A stretch of 52,011 bases of DNA, from positions 1 through 52,011 of the forward strand of contig JAAYNH010000014.1 in assembly GCA_012520945.1 (NCBI GenBank), written 5' to 3'. The stretch comes from Treponema sp. (GTDB taxonomy: Bacteria; Spirochaetota; Spirochaetia; Treponematales; Treponemataceae). Below the pieces are notes generated by a model, which saw only the letters and a program-made list of their open reading frames with translations, had not been told where the DNA came from and ran no database searches. Numbering within the stretch: the stretch's first letter is position 1; each line of letters opens with the position of its first letter. Shown here in pieces: positions 35,610 to 43,888 of this stretch. Both the position numbers and the translations under genes were made by a program.

Positions 35610-36647
35610 CTATAGAAGAGGAATGCCAGCATTTTTACACGTTTCAATCATATCATCCGGCCAAATACTAACCTGAGTTTCACCTATATGAGCTTTTCGC
35701 AAAAAATACATACAAAGACGAGACTGACCAATGCCTCCACCGCAAGAAAGTGGTAGTTCACCCATCAAGAGTTTTTTATGAAAAAACAATTCTGCCCTTT
35801 CCATACAGTTTCGCTCTTCCAACTGACGTCGTAAACTTTCAGGAGAAACACGCACACCCATGCTAGAAAGTTCCAAAGCATTTCCTAAAACCCCGTTCCA
35901 AACAATCAAATCGCCATTCAAACCGCGATATCCGCCAGGAGTTTCAGTAATCCAATCATCATAATCCGGAGCACGACCATCGTGAACTTTGCCATCCTTC
36001 ATTTTTCCGCCAATTCCAATGATAAATACTGCACCATATTTTTCGGCAACCATGTTTTCACGTTCTTTCCCTGACAAACCGGGATACTCTTGTGCCAAAT
36101 CTTCAGCATATACAAATGTAATATGTTCAGGTAAATTAGGTATTAATGCGGGATATCTATCATATAAGAAAAATTCGGTACGTTTCATACATCGATATAT
36201 TTTTTTTACAACATTTTTTAAAAATTCTACATTACGATCTTCTTCATCGATAACAAATTCCCAATCCCATTGATCAACATAAATTGAATGAATATTATCT
36301 AATTCTTCATCGGCACGAATTGCATTCATATCAGTATAAATACCAAAACCGCTTTTTAATTGCAAATCCGCTAATTTGAGACGCTTCCATTTTGCCAAAG
36401 AATGAACAATTTCAACTTGAGTTTCATTCATATCCTTTATGGGGAAAATTACAGGTCTTTCAACTCCATTTAAATCATCATTTAAACCAATTCCATGTTT
36501 TACAAAAAGAGGTGCTGTTACTCGAGTCAAATTCAATTCTGTAGATAAGGCAAGTTGAAAAAAATCTTTTATAGCAATAATCGCATATTCTGTTTCCTTT
36601 ACGGATAAAACACTTTTATATCCGGCAGGAAGTATTAAATGTGACAT
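35610..36647 (-). CDS. asnA: Aspartate-ammonia ligase (asparagine synthetase A)
   Basis: Makes asparagine from aspartate, ammonia and ATP; a class II synthetase-like fold. The 345-residue protein shows AsnA signatures: LPAGYKSVLSVKETEYAI, ERPVIFPIKD, VEIVHSLAKWKR, DMNAIRADEELDNIHSIYVDQWDWE, split here as DMNAIRADEELDN and SIYVDQWDWE, and CGGGIGQSRLCMYFL near the C-terminus. The start is the ATG at 36647, with GGAG 6 nt upstream; an in-frame ATG eight codons earlier lacks a ribosome site. It is divergent from the nuclease gene. Confidence 0.95.
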   Translation of the reverse strand: MSHLILPAGYKSVLSVKETEYAIIAIKDFFQLALSTELNLTRVTAPLFVKHGIGLNDDLNGVERPVIFPIKDMNETQVEIVHSLAKWKRLKLADLQLKSGFGIYTDMNAIRADEELDNIHSIYVDQWDWEFVIDEEDRNVEFLKNVVKKIYRCMKRTEFFLYDRYPALIPNLPEHITFVYAEDLAQEYPGLSGKERENMVAEKYGAVFIIGIGGKMKDGKVHDGRAPDYDDWITETPGGYRGLNGDLIVWNGVLGNALELSSMGVRVSPESLRRQLEERNCMERAELFFHKKLLMGELPLSCGGGIGQSRLCMYFLRKAHIGETQVSIWPDDMIETCKNAGIPLL

Positions 36648-36753
36648 AGTTTTCTCCAAATAAAAATACATATAAATAAATTTTAAAATTTTTCAACATA
36701 ATTTTACAATATATTTTGATAATATCATTTTTAATATGTTTACGCAATAATCG

Positions 36754-36782
36754 TTCAATTTTTTATGTATATATGTTATAAT
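36754..36782 (+). promoter_or_regulatory. Predicted promoter of the nuclease gene giving a leaderless mRNA
   Basis: TTCAAT (36754-36759) and TATAAT (36777-36782) are 17 nt apart. The -10 ends 6 nt before the ATG at 36789, so transcription should begin at or next to the start codon. Confidence 0.6.
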
Positions 36783-36788
36783 TATGTA

Positions 36789-37643
36789 ATGAAATTAAAG
36801 CTATTTTTTATTCTTTTTTTTATTACAATTTTAGGAATAATTTTTTCTCAAAATAAAACTACAGAAAATGATGTTTTTGATAACCTTTTTATTGATAATC
36901 ATTTTAAAGTTGATGAAAAATTTTATATACCTATTTGTGAATGCAATATTAACGGAGAAAATGCAGAACGCAAATTAAACGACCATGAAATTGAACATTA
37001 TACGGGTTTTTCTCTCTGTTATCGTGAAAAATATGAACAGGCAGAATGGGTTGCATATAAATTGACCCGTGATGATTTAGTAAAAAAAGTTAATCGTTCT
37101 AGAAAATTCATACAAGATTATAATATTTCAACCGATTCTGCCACAACTGATGACTATCGGGATTCCGGTTATGATCGTGGCCATTTAGTACCGGCAGGAG
37201 ACATGGTACGAAGTTTTGTTACTATGAAGGATTCTTTTCGCATGAGTAATGTTTCGCCACAGCATCCAAAACTTAATCAAGGTCTTTGGGTAAAAGCAGA
37301 AGAACATGTGCGAAACTGGGCTCATTGGTATGGGACAGTCTACGTTATTACAGGTCCTATCTTGGAAAAAGAACCGGATGAATATGAAAGAATCGGTTAT
37401 AATAAAGTTGTTGTTCCTGAATACTTTTATAAAATAATGTTGGCCCCAAAATTAAAAAACGGTAAACAAATAGGTTGGAATAGCTTTGCAATAATCATGG
37501 AAAATCGAAATCTAGGCGGTAAATTAAAAGATTATGAAGTTTCAATTGATGAAATTGAAATGCGAACGGGATTGGATTTTTTTAGTTTACTTGATGATAA
37601 AACAGAAAATGAAATAGAAAGCTATATTTCTCAAAAAAAATAA
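36789..37643 (+). CDS. Secreted DNA/RNA non-specific endonuclease (NUC/EndA family)
   Basis: A sugar-non-specific nuclease acting in the periplasm or outside the cell, probably for nucleotide scavenging. The 284-residue protein has a signal peptide (MKLKLFFILFFITILGIIFS), the beta-beta-alpha-metal active site DRGHLVPAGDM with the catalytic His, and the metal-binding Asn in RMSNVSPQHPKLNQGLW. Family strands WVAYKLTRDDL and YVITGPILE are present. I chose the ATG at 36789 because it starts the signal peptide; an ATG at 36765 lies upstream of the predicted -10 element. There is no Shine-Dalgarno. It has its own terminator. Confidence 0.92.
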   Translation: MKLKLFFILFFITILGIIFSQNKTTENDVFDNLFIDNHFKVDEKFYIPICECNINGENAERKLNDHEIEHYTGFSLCYREKYEQAEWVAYKLTRDDLVKKVNRSRKFIQDYNISTDSATTDDYRDSGYDRGHLVPAGDMVRSFVTMKDSFRMSNVSPQHPKLNQGLWVKAEEHVRNWAHWYGTVYVITGPILEKEPDEYERIGYNKVVVPEYFYKIMLAPKLKNGKQIGWNSFAIIMENRNLGGKLKDYEVSIDEIEMRTGLDFFSLLDDKTENEIESYISQKK

Positions 37644-37654
37644 TCTGAACATTT

Positions 37655-37678
37655 TGAAACACTGTTTCATTTTTTTTT
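37655..37678 (+). terminator. Terminator of the nuclease gene
   Basis: The stem TGAAAC (37655-37660)/GTTTCA (37664-37669) has a 3-nt loop and is followed by nine T. Confidence 0.75.
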
Positions 37679-37687
37679 AGTTTATGT

Positions 37688-37780
37688 TATAGTTTAAATG
37701 TGATATTTTCACACTAAATGTTTATATTTGCAAAATAACACCACAAATGCGTATGTGGTAAAAATGACAAGGAGAATCTT
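37688..37780 (+). promoter_or_regulatory. Promoter and hairpin-bearing leader of the eda fusion gene
   Basis: A -10 element TATAGT (37688-37693) lies 17 nt from a poor -35 (TTTCAT) inside the preceding terminator. The leader of about 80 nt holds a small dyad GTGA/TCAC (37700-37712) and a 6-bp stem ACCACA/TGTGGT (37740-37745 with 37754-37759), just before AAGGAG (37769-37774). The hairpin could affect translation; no known riboswitch class is recognisable. Confidence 0.4.
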
Positions 37781-38749
37781 ATGACAGATTTGGAAATTCA
37801 AATGCGTAACATTGGAGTAATTCCGGTTGTTAAAATCGATGACGCTGCAAAAGCTGTTCCTTTGGCAAAAGCACTCATTGCCGGTGGAATTAACTGTGCA
37901 GAAGTTACATTTAGAACAGAAGCAGCGGCAGACGCTATTGCAGCAATAGCAAAAGCCTGTCCCGATATGTTAGTTGGTGCCGGCACTGTTATTAATGTTG
38001 AACTTGCAAAAAAAGCTATTGCAGCAGGTTCAAAATTTATCGTTTCTCCAGGCTTTAATCCTGAAGTAGTAGACTATTGTATTTCACAAAATGTAACAAT
38101 TATACCGGGTATTTCAAGTCCGTCACAAATAGAAGCCGCATTAGAAAAAGGCTTAACAACTCTCAAATTTTTTCCTGCAGAACAAGCCGGTGGCGTTCCT
38201 ATGTTAAATGCACTTGGAGGACCTTTCCCTCAAGTTACATTTATGCCAACCGGAGGAATTAATGCAAATAACGTTGGCGAATATGCAAAACTCAAAAACG
38301 TATTAGCATGTGGCGGAAGCTGGATGGTTAAAGCTGACATGATTGATGCAGAAAACTGGGACGGTATCACTCAATTATGTAAAGAAGCTATGAAAGCAAT
38401 TCATGGTTTCACATTTGCACACATGGGTATTAACAGTGAAAACGAAGAAAAAGCCATGGATGCTGCTAAGCTTTTTGAACTTTTCGGTTTTAATATGAAA
38501 GTTGGAAATAGCTCAATTTTTAGTAATACAGAAATTGAAATTATGAAAAAACCATATCGTGGAACAAACGGTCACATAGGAATTAAAACATATAACGTTG
38601 ACCGAGCACTTGCTTACCTAAAACAATTTGGTTTTAATCCGGTAATGGAAACTGCAGCATATATTGGTACTCCTGAAAAATCAGGTCTTAAAGTTGTATA
38701 CTTAGACAAGGAAATTGGTGGCTTTGCTATTCATCTTGTAAAAGCATAA
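37781..38749 (+). CDS. eda: KDPG/KHG aldolase (Eda) fused to a C-terminal VOC-like domain
   Basis: Cleaves 2-keto-3-deoxy-6-phosphogluconate (or 4-hydroxy-2-oxoglutarate) to pyruvate and an aldehyde. Residues 1-205 are a complete class I Eda barrel with E41 and R45 (CAEVTFRTE), GAGTVIN, the Schiff-base K129 (TLKFFPAEQAGG) and a C-terminal phosphate loop (MPTGGINANN). Residues of about 208-322 are an added domain with two beta-alpha-beta-beta-beta-like halves (FAHMGINSENEEKAM, then NGHIGIKTYNVDRALAYL), resembling glyoxalase/VOC modules. Its role is unknown; it may be structural or modify the product. AAGGAG precedes the ATG by 6 nt. Confidence 0.9.
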   Translation: MTDLEIQMRNIGVIPVVKIDDAAKAVPLAKALIAGGINCAEVTFRTEAAADAIAAIAKACPDMLVGAGTVINVELAKKAIAAGSKFIVSPGFNPEVVDYCISQNVTIIPGISSPSQIEAALEKGLTTLKFFPAEQAGGVPMLNALGGPFPQVTFMPTGGINANNVGEYAKLKNVLACGGSWMVKADMIDAENWDGITQLCKEAMKAIHGFTFAHMGINSENEEKAMDAAKLFELFGFNMKVGNSSIFSNTEIEIMKKPYRGTNGHIGIKTYNVDRALAYLKQFGFNPVMETAAYIGTPEKSGLKVVYLDKEIGGFAIHLVKA

Positions 38750-38753
38750 TTAT

Positions 38754-38792
38754 AAAAAAAAGGGTTCATCGTAATGATGTTCCCTTTTTTTT
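38754..38792 (+). terminator. Bidirectional terminator between eda and the ftsH-like gene
   Basis: AAAAAAAAGGG pairs with CCCTTTTTTTT around an inner CATC/GATG stem. It serves both converging transcripts. Confidence 0.75.
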
Positions 38793-38804
38793 AGATTAAT
38801 TTGT

Positions 38805-39947
38805 TTATAATTCTTTTAATGCTTTTTCAATATGACTTAACTCAATAACATTTTGATTTTCTTGGCTAGCATACATTGCAGCTCTGTTTAAAACACTTTC
38901 AATATGAGCACATGAAAATCCGCTAAACTTATCTGCTAATTTTTCAACATTAATATTTTCATGTAAAGATTTATTTGTGCCATATTTTATTATCAATTCA
39001 ATGCGAGCGTTTTTATCAGGATACGGTACAGTATATTTTACATCAAATCTTCCCGGCCTTATCAATGCTTCATCAAGTGCTGTACGACTATTTGTTGCGG
39101 CTAAAATCAAAACACCGTCATTAACCGTAAAACCGTCCAACTCATTTAATAAAGCAGTTACAATACGAGTATTCTCCGTTTCGATGGCAGAACCTGAGTA
39201 ATTTCGTTTTGTGCCGATTCCGTCAAACTCATCAATAAAAACTATGCATGGAGCATTTTTGCGTGCTTTTCTAAAAAGCATTTTTACTTTAGCCGGCCCA
39301 ATTGACATAAACATACTTTGAAAATCAGTTGCTTTTGCAGCAATAAAATTAACTGCGGATTCACCTGCTAAAGCACGTGCGAACAATGTTTTTCCATTAC
39401 CGGGTGCACCTTCAAGTAAAATACCCTTTGGCATTCTAATACCTTGCTTTTTAAAATTATTCGAATTTTTCATCATTTGTGCTATTTGTATCATCGATTT
39501 TTTTAAATCTTCCATACCAACAATATCATCAAACTTTACATTAGTTTTACGAATAATTTTAAAAGTACTAGGACTAATAAATCTTTTAAAGGCAAAAATT
39601 ATTGCAAAAATAAAAATACCATAAAAAATTATATCAAAAATTAAAGTAAAAATTTCAGAAGATTTTTGTTCGATTTTTACAAAACTGCCGGAAAGCAAAA
39701 GCTTTTCAACAATATCAGGAGTTTTAGGATTTTGCACAAAAAACTTTTCTTCACTGCCATCTAAAAAAAACACAATTTTTTCATCATTAACAAAAGCATT
39801 TATAATTTTTTTTTCACCTAAATATTGAATAAAATCAGCATATGACATTTCTGTAGGTTTGGGTACAAAAAAATTATATGCAAAAAAACTTAGTGCAATC
39901 AAAATTACGAAAATAAATATTTTTTGAACTAAATTGAATTTTTTCAT
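38805..39947 (-). CDS. FtsH-like membrane AAA+ ATPase lacking the M41 protease domain
   Basis: A 380-residue protein with the FtsH layout up to the ATPase, then a stop. It has membrane segment 1 (about 9-27), a small periplasmic FtsH-ext-like domain (about 30-97, SYADFIQYLGEKK), membrane segment 2 (about 100-121) and an AAA+ module with Walker A GAPGNGKT (180-187), Walker B IVFIDE (235-240) and the arginine-finger box ALIRPGRFD. The pore loop SMFMSIG keeps its Phe. The sequence ends in the AAA lid, with no HEXXH zinc protease domain (FtsH is normally about 600-650 residues). No remnant of M41 is visible downstream before the terminator. It is 2 nt after fliG1. Likely an unfoldase or remodeller rather than a protease. 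Confidence 0.88.
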   Translation of the reverse strand: MKKFNLVQKIFIFVILIALSFFAYNFFVPKPTEMSYADFIQYLGEKKIINAFVNDEKIVFFLDGSEEKFFVQNPKTPDIVEKLLLSGSFVKIEQKSSEIFTLIFDIIFYGIFIFAIIFAFKRFISPSTFKIIRKTNVKFDDIVGMEDLKKSMIQIAQMMKNSNNFKKQGIRMPKGILLEGAPGNGKTLFARALAGESAVNFIAAKATDFQSMFMSIGPAKVKMLFRKARKNAPCIVFIDEFDGIGTKRNYSGSAIETENTRIVTALLNELDGFTVNDGVLILAATNSRTALDEALIRPGRFDVKYTVPYPDKNARIELIIKYGTNKSLHENINVEKLADKFSGFSCAHIESVLNRAAMYASQENQNVIELSHIEKALKEL

Positions 39948-39949
39948 TT

Positions 39950-41179
39950 TTATACATACACCTCATCATCACGATTTAAAATTATAAGCTCCCCTTTTTC
40001 CCAACTACGTCGTAAAGAGGACATAAATAAATTTGTTGCTTCATCAACGTCTTTTTTAAGCATAGGTTTACGCAATTTTTCTTCATCTAAAATAAGTTGT
40101 CCTCTACCACTTGAAACATTACTCAAAATTTTTCCACGAAAATCATCTGTTTTTCCTGCAATAATATATGCAATTTGTGTGTCCATCATAGTTTGTAATT
40201 TATTTTGTAACCACTTATCATCACAATTAATAAAATCTTCTGTTGTAAAAAGTCTATTTTTTATATCATATGCTAATTCAGGATCATTTTTACCTAAAGA
40301 AGATAAAATTGCATTTTCATTATCTGAAGACATTTTTTTCAAAATATTTGCTAAAGCATTACGACCATCAATAATATTTGCTTTTTGTGTATTTATGTTA
40401 TAAATTTTTTCATGCATAGCAGAATCTATACGACGTATAATATCAGGCGACATTTTTGTTAATTTTGCCAATCTCTGAATTACTTCGGTTTTTTCTTCTG
40501 CCGGTAATGAACCAATATAACTTGCAGCAACTTTTGGTTCCAAATGAGACAAAACAAGTGCACGAACGGGAGCAGATTCATCTATTAAAAGCTGTGCAAT
40601 TCTTTCTGCATCCAAATCTTTCAAATATTCAAATGGTTTACCTTCAGGAAATGCAACTGTTTTTTCAATCATTTGATTTGCACGTTCTGTACCGAATGCT
40701 TTTACTAAAATATCGCGTGCAGTGTCTACACCACCGGTATGACGTGACTGGTCCACAAGATTTTGAAATTCCGCTAAAATTACATTTGCTTCCTCTGTAT
40801 CAACAGAACGAATAGAAGCAATTTCAGGAATAATTTTTTCAGTTTGTTCAACTGTTAGATGAGGGATTATTTTTGCAGCTTCATCTATGCCTATTAAAAG
40901 TAAAAATTTTGCAACACGTCGATACACACTTTCACCACCAAAAGTTTTTTTCTCATCACTTTTGGTAACTTTAATCATGCCATATCTGTCCATATATTCA
41001 CTAATAGGTTTTGCAGGATTAACATCATTGTTTTTTTTTAGTTTATTTGAAACTTCATTTAAAACGTTTTTTTGAAAACTTTTGTTTTCTTCATTTTGTA
41101 TAATTTGTTTTTCTTCTTTTTTGTTTTCAGATTGTGTTGCTTTAAAATATGCTTTTAATCTGTGGTCATTTGTATTCAT
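39950..41179 (-). CDS. fliG1: FliG-family flagellar switch protein (FliG1-like paralogue)
   Basis: FliG couples stator torque to the rotor; spirochaetes carry two copies, and FliG2 is the canonical one. In this 409-residue protein, residues 1-85 are a charged, unstructured extension. From about 86 it shows FliG N and middle domains (VYRRVAKFLLLIGIDEAAKII, split here as VYRRVAKF and LLLIGIDEAAKII, then LSHLEPKVAASYIGSLP with EVIQRLAKL) and a C-terminal domain (KILSNVSSGRGQLILDEEKL, then VDEATNLFMSSLRRSWEKGEL). The long extension and a divergent charged C-terminal region point to FliG1. In Borrelia FliG1 is polar and affects motility. It lies 24 nt after a small membrane protein gene and 2 nt before the ftsH-like gene. 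Confidence 0.88.
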   Translation of the reverse strand: MNTNDHRLKAYFKATQSENKKEEKQIIQNEENKSFQKNVLNEVSNKLKKNNDVNPAKPISEYMDRYGMIKVTKSDEKKTFGGESVYRRVAKFLLLIGIDEAAKIIPHLTVEQTEKIIPEIASIRSVDTEEANVILAEFQNLVDQSRHTGGVDTARDILVKAFGTERANQMIEKTVAFPEGKPFEYLKDLDAERIAQLLIDESAPVRALVLSHLEPKVAASYIGSLPAEEKTEVIQRLAKLTKMSPDIIRRIDSAMHEKIYNINTQKANIIDGRNALANILKKMSSDNENAILSSLGKNDPELAYDIKNRLFTTEDFINCDDKWLQNKLQTMMDTQIAYIIAGKTDDFRGKILSNVSSGRGQLILDEEKLRKPMLKKDVDEATNLFMSSLRRSWEKGELIILNRDDEVYV

Positions 41180-41203
41180 TTTCTCCTCTTAAAAATATAA
41201 AAT

Positions 41204-41500
41204 CTATCGACGTGTTCTAAAAATCATAATTAAAAATGCAGCAATATAAAAAACCGGAGGTATAATTGTAAAAAATAATGTAGATAAAGGAATATTAAAT
41301 AATTCAATACTTTCTAGGTTAACAATACCAAAAGCCACCATCATTTCATAAACAATACTTGTGTAAGAAGTAACAGCTCCTGCAACTAAACACATCCAGG
41401 CTAGATCGCGTGTTTTTGACCATAAAGTTATGGCAAAAAAAGCAGTAAGTCCACCTAAAAAAAGTTTTATAACATACAAAATTAACTGAGAATTTTCCAT
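41204..41500 (-). CDS. Small membrane protein with three transmembrane segments
   Basis: A 98-residue protein with hydrophobic segments at about 6-24, 34-57 and 70-92 and a basic C-terminus (FRTRR), suggesting the C-terminus is cytoplasmic. Family not recognised. A very strong ribosome site (AAGGAGG) precedes the ATG at 41500. It sits between an unknown gene and fliG1 in a minus-strand gene run, so it may be tied to the flagellar motor or to the FtsH-like ATPase. Confidence 0.75.
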   Translation of the reverse strand: MENSQLILYVIKLFLGGLTAFFAITLWSKTRDLAWMCLVAGAVTSYTSIVYEMMVAFGIVNLESIELFNIPLSTLFFTIIPPVFYIAAFLIMIFRTRR

Positions 41501-41536
41501 TTTTGCCTCCTTCTTTTAATTATAGTATGAAAAAAA

Positions 41537-42292
41537 TTATTCAAATTTTAAATCTCCTAAATTTGCACCTATTGGAAGAATAGAAGGAACATCATAAAAA
41601 GGAGAAAGTAATGCACCATTTTTTAATGATTTTTTCCAAAAATCTACATATTCATTATTTTTGCATTTTGGTGTTAAATAACATCCATCTCTGTAAAAAT
41701 ATTTTAACACGACTTTATCAAATTTTGCAAAATCTTTTTCAGAAAGTAGTTGCATCCTTAAAATTAAATCATAAATTGAACGAGCATAACTTGCAGCTAA
41801 TGGCGACGGAATTGATGTAGCTCCAAATTCTGCATACGAATTTACAATTTTTGTACTATCAGTAAAAATAATAAAAACACTTTTCCCCCAAGGAAATGGC
41901 GGATAAAATTTAAAAGCTTCAAATGAACATAAATTATTATTGATATTTGACCACGGACGCCAAATAGGCAAGTTCAAAAATTTTTCAGGAAGAACATTTT
42001 CTTGAAAAATTGCAAAGGAAATAGATTTTGGGAAAAGTTTTTTTACAGATTTTTCCAATTGCAGTGCTTTGTCGGTTTTAAAATTACCCAACACACCACA
42101 ATCAAAAACATTTTTAAAAAGCATTTGACTTTTCCCGTGTCGCCATCCTAAAATTGCACGACCGTTTTCTTGAAACATATCCGTTAAACGAACGCCTTTT
42201 GCAGTATAAAGATAATAAAAACGTGCTCTTTTAACACTGCCATATAAAGAAAAAATTTCTTCTTTGTAATCAAAATTAAAAAAGTTTTTCAT
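41537..42292 (-). CDS. Unrecognised 251-residue protein
   Basis: I do not recognise this family. No signal peptide or membrane segment follows the ATG at 42292, which I prefer to a TTG ten codons upstream because a GGA-type site precedes it. The N-terminal stretch ARFYYLYTAKGVRLTDMF then GRAILGWRHG is distinctive and reminiscent of the entry segment of fold-type I PLP enzymes, but no PLP lysine box is visible. A Pro/aromatic-rich middle (LPIWRPWSNI, YPPFPWGKSVFI) follows. It lies 47 nt after gatB and 36 nt before the small membrane protein. Confidence 0.6.
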   Translation of the reverse strand: MKNFFNFDYKEEIFSLYGSVKRARFYYLYTAKGVRLTDMFQENGRAILGWRHGKSQMLFKNVFDCGVLGNFKTDKALQLEKSVKKLFPKSISFAIFQENVLPEKFLNLPIWRPWSNINNNLCSFEAFKFYPPFPWGKSVFIIFTDSTKIVNSYAEFGATSIPSPLAASYARSIYDLILRMQLLSEKDFAKFDKVVLKYFYRDGCYLTPKCKNNEYVDFWKKSLKNGALLSPFYDVPSILPIGANLGDLKFE

Positions 42293-42339
42293 TAACAAAA
42301 TTCCAAAAATACAAAAAGACAAATGAATTTTTGTCTACA

Positions 42340-43875
42340 TTATATACGTTCCAATTCAGCATTAAGTAACTCTGTAGCACTTTTAGGATTCGCTTTTCCA
42401 CCGGATTTTTTCATGACTTGCCCCATAAGCCAACCAAAAACGTTTGTTTTGCCATTTTTAAAATCTGCAACGGCTTGAGGATTCTCTTCTAAAACTTGTT
42501 TTACAAAATTTACAATCGTATCCGTATCAGAAACAACAACCATACCTTTTTTTGCAATAATTTCATCAGGAAATTTTGTACTTTCCATCATATCTGCAAA
42601 AACTTCTTTCGCTTGCTTTGAAGTAATTTTATTTTCTGCCATTGCATTTGAAAGTTGAGCAATATGTTTTGGTATTATATTTATTTTAGATATAGTAATT
42701 GCTTTTTCATTAAGCACTGCTAAAAGTTCAGCTAAAATTAAATTCGCTGTCTTTTTTACATCAATAGAAAGTTTTGCAGCTTCTTCAAACCACAGAGACA
42801 AATCTCTTGAAGACGTTAATGTTTGCACATCAAAATCAGACAAACCATATTCATTTTTGAAACGATTACGTTTTGCTTCCGGCAACTCTCCAACTTTTTT
42901 ACTTGCATTTGATATAAACTCATCTGTAACAATAAAAGGTATAATATCAGGTTCTGTTGTAAATCTATAATCAACAAAAGAATTTTTTGTACGCTGAATT
43001 ATAGTTTTACCATTTGCTTCATCCCAACCCATTGTATTTTTAAAACCGGAATCAAACTCTTTTCTATCATTAATAAATTCATCTAACTGACGTTTTACTT
43101 CATAACTACATGCATCTTTAATTGCACGAAAAGAGTTTAGATTTTTAATTTCAGAAATTGGAGTGTGATATATTTTACCATTCTCCCATATTGACAAGTT
43201 AATATTTGCATCACATCTCATATTTCCTTCTTCTAAATTTCCATTAGTAACTTGAACATAACGCAAAATCTCCTGTACGGTTTCCATAAAAAGTGCCGCT
43301 TCTTCAGGGCTATTCATGTCAGGTTTTGTAACAATTTCAATTAATGGTGTTCCGGAACGATTAAAATCAATATATGAATATTTTCCCTCCAAGTGTAAAC
43401 TTTTGCCAACATCTTCTTCCATATGAATCCGTTCTATTCGTACACGCTTATATTTTCCGTCAATATCATTATTGTTTCCGGCAAAATTTTCACCAACCCA
43501 GTCATTCCCACCTTTACGCAAATTTTCAGATAATCGAATATACGGTAAATCTACAAAGCCATCTGTGCAAAGGGGATTGTCCTGTTGCGTATTTTGATAT
43601 CCTTTAGTCAAATCGGGATAAAAATAATGTTTGCGATCAAATTTTGCATAATTTGAAATTTTACAATTTAATGCTTTTCCTGCAATAATTCCCATTTCAA
43701 TATAGCCCTTGTTTACACGTGGCATAGCTCCAGGGAGACCAAGACAAGCAGGACAAACGCGAGTGTTAGGCATTCCGCCGTAACGATTTTCACATGCACA
43801 AAATGCTTTTGTTTTAGTTGTAAGTTGACAGTGAATTTCACAACCAATTACAATTTTATATTTATCAATTGCCAT
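42340..43875 (-). CDS. gatB: Asp-tRNA(Asn)/Glu-tRNA(Gln) amidotransferase subunit B
   Basis: Binds the mischarged tRNA and activates it by phosphorylation before amidation. The 511-residue protein has the GatB N-terminus VIGCEIHCQLTTKTKAFC and the zinc Cys set CAC...CPACLG with LPGAMPRVNKG. It also has the kinase core (KHYFYPDLTKGYQNTQ, RIHMEEDVGKSLH, DFNRSGTPLIEIV, EGNMRCDANINLS) and the C-terminal YqeY-like tail domain (VFGWLMGQVMKKSGGKANP, split here as VFGWLMGQVM and KSGGKANP). AAGGA precedes the ATG. It is the third gene in gatC-gatA-gatB. Confidence 0.96.
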   Translation of the reverse strand: MAIDKYKIVIGCEIHCQLTTKTKAFCACENRYGGMPNTRVCPACLGLPGAMPRVNKGYIEMGIIAGKALNCKISNYAKFDRKHYFYPDLTKGYQNTQQDNPLCTDGFVDLPYIRLSENLRKGGNDWVGENFAGNNNDIDGKYKRVRIERIHMEEDVGKSLHLEGKYSYIDFNRSGTPLIEIVTKPDMNSPEEAALFMETVQEILRYVQVTNGNLEEGNMRCDANINLSIWENGKIYHTPISEIKNLNSFRAIKDACSYEVKRQLDEFINDRKEFDSGFKNTMGWDEANGKTIIQRTKNSFVDYRFTTEPDIIPFIVTDEFISNASKKVGELPEAKRNRFKNEYGLSDFDVQTLTSSRDLSLWFEEAAKLSIDVKKTANLILAELLAVLNEKAITISKINIIPKHIAQLSNAMAENKITSKQAKEVFADMMESTKFPDEIIAKKGMVVVSDTDTIVNFVKQVLEENPQAVADFKNGKTNVFGWLMGQVMKKSGGKANPKSATELLNAELERI

Positions 43876-43888
43876 TTATTTTTCCTTT

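Noticed and set aside
37640-37780. Riboswitch in the eda leader
   Set aside because: The two small stems do not match any known aptamer core I can recognise; reported only as a hairpin-bearing leader.
38805-39947. The FtsH-like gene as a pseudogene truncated by a recent frameshift
   Set aside because: The coding frame is clean, ends properly in the AAA lid, and a terminator follows directly; no M41-coding remnant is visible downstream before eda.
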